In this document: positions 63,704 to 64,000 of the stretch, piece by piece
Layout of the letters: each line of letters starts with the position of its first letter
Numbering within the stretch: the first letter of the stretch is position 1
Assembly: GCF_000002875.2 (NCBI RefSeq)
Contig: NC_009411.2
Coordinates: 620,001 to 684,000 of the forward strand
Source: Leishmania infantum JPCM5
Lineage: Eukaryota; Euglenozoa; Kinetoplastea; Trypanosomatida; Trypanosomatidae
DNA length: 64,000 nucleotides
Direction of reading: 5' to 3'
The notes under the pieces: generated by a model
The model's input: only the letters and a program-made list of their open reading frames with translations
Database searches by the model: none
What the model was told of the DNA's origin: nothing
Position numbers and translations under genes: made by a program

Positions 63704-64000
63704 AAGGTGGCGGTGGGGCGGGAGGCGACCACCGAACGTGGTGGACGCGTCCTCCGCAGCCCTAAGAATTTGCCCAGGTGCCCTCATGGCCCTATCCAAC
63801 ATATCGTGTTTCTTCTGCTTCCGCTTCGCGGCACGCGGCTGTCTCCGTGCCTGCCTCCGCTTTTCGCATCCCACTACTTTCTTCGCGTGCAGCCATTTTG
63901 TCCATCGTGCCCATGATATGCCAGCCCCCTCCCCTCCCAACAAGTCAGCAAATGTACGCACGCACAACCACGACTATGCCAAGCAGCAGGGCCGACCAAC
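63704..64000. other. 3' flank of strumpellin, entering a repeat
   Basis: About 200 bases of ordinary UTR-like sequence followed by the inverted SIDER-like fragment. No gene seen. Confidence 0.6.
63907..64000. repeat. SIDER-like element, inverted and cut by the window end
   Basis: Reads as the reverse complement of the right end of the 53-kb element: GTGCCCAT-ATATG, AAGTCAGCA, ACGCACGCACAA, then ACTATGCCAAGCAGCAGGG to the last base. About 26 bases of the 53-kb element are missing here. It continues beyond the window. Confidence 0.65.

Noticed and set aside
1..64000. tRNA, rRNA and CRISPR features
   Set aside because: No B-box-like tRNA arm, rRNA-like segment or regularly spaced repeat array was noticed by eye; a covariance-model scan was not possible, so small RNAs are not excluded.

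Overview
This window reads as a kinetoplastid chromosome segment, most likely Leishmania. Every convincing gene lies on the + strand in one unidirectional, intron-free, GC-rich cluster. Genes are separated by long pyrimidine-rich, CA/TG-rich spacers with tract-plus-AG signals of the kind used for trans-splicing. Several related repeats behave like SIDER retroposons, and there are fossils of an ingi/L1Tc-type (DIRE-like) non-LTR element. One gene is the Leishmania-type eIF4E-1. From memory that gene is on chromosome 27 in L. major, so a chromosome 27 homologue is likely, but this was not searched.

Layout. 1-9.8 kb: 3' part of a PPR-like protein gene, a SIDER-like repeat, a Mic10-like MICOS subunit, a GNAT acetyltransferase, RPB11, and a GC-rich block with no assigned gene. 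9.8-25.7 kb: a duplicated locus. A giant gene encodes about 24 predicted membrane segments in six repeated modules fused to a DGAT2-type acyltransferase. It is followed by an N-filled gap and the 3' end of an AAAP amino-acid transporter. About 6.3 kb downstream, a second copy of only the acyltransferase end forms a free-standing 361-residue DGAT2-sized ORF, followed by a conserved unknown (probably mitochondrial) gene and a full-length but frameshifted transporter copy. Between them lie a zinc-finger fossil and a 728-bp repeat. 25.7-41.3 kb: sparse, with two tiny one-helix membrane proteins, a conserved unknown, a histone H1-like gene, a dead tandem relative of that gene, and eIF4E-1 with a very long 5' region. 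41.3-45.7 kb: a retroposon graveyard with reverse transcriptase and RNase H fossils, the second 728-bp copy and the second 475-bp copy. 45.7-64 kb: an axonemal inner-arm dynein intermediate chain (IC140/WDR63-like), a BRO1/ALIX-like protein, a large disordered protein, and strumpellin (WASHC5), with SIDER-like elements at 53 kb and, inverted, at the window end.

How the parts relate. The genes are typical of a polycistronic unit: functions are mixed (mitochondrial membrane shaping, transcription, lipid synthesis, amino-acid uptake, translation, flagellar motility, endosomal sorting) and are co-transcribed rather than co-functional. ALIX and strumpellin are both endosomal, but nothing in the sequence shows that they work together.

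The most unusual item is the repeat-built polytopic membrane protein fused to a DGAT2 acyltransferase, with a duplication that sets the acyltransferase free. The direct and inverted retroposon pairs offer a plausible substrate for copy-number change. The sequence beside the gap carries small indels, so the two broken frames there may be assembly errors.
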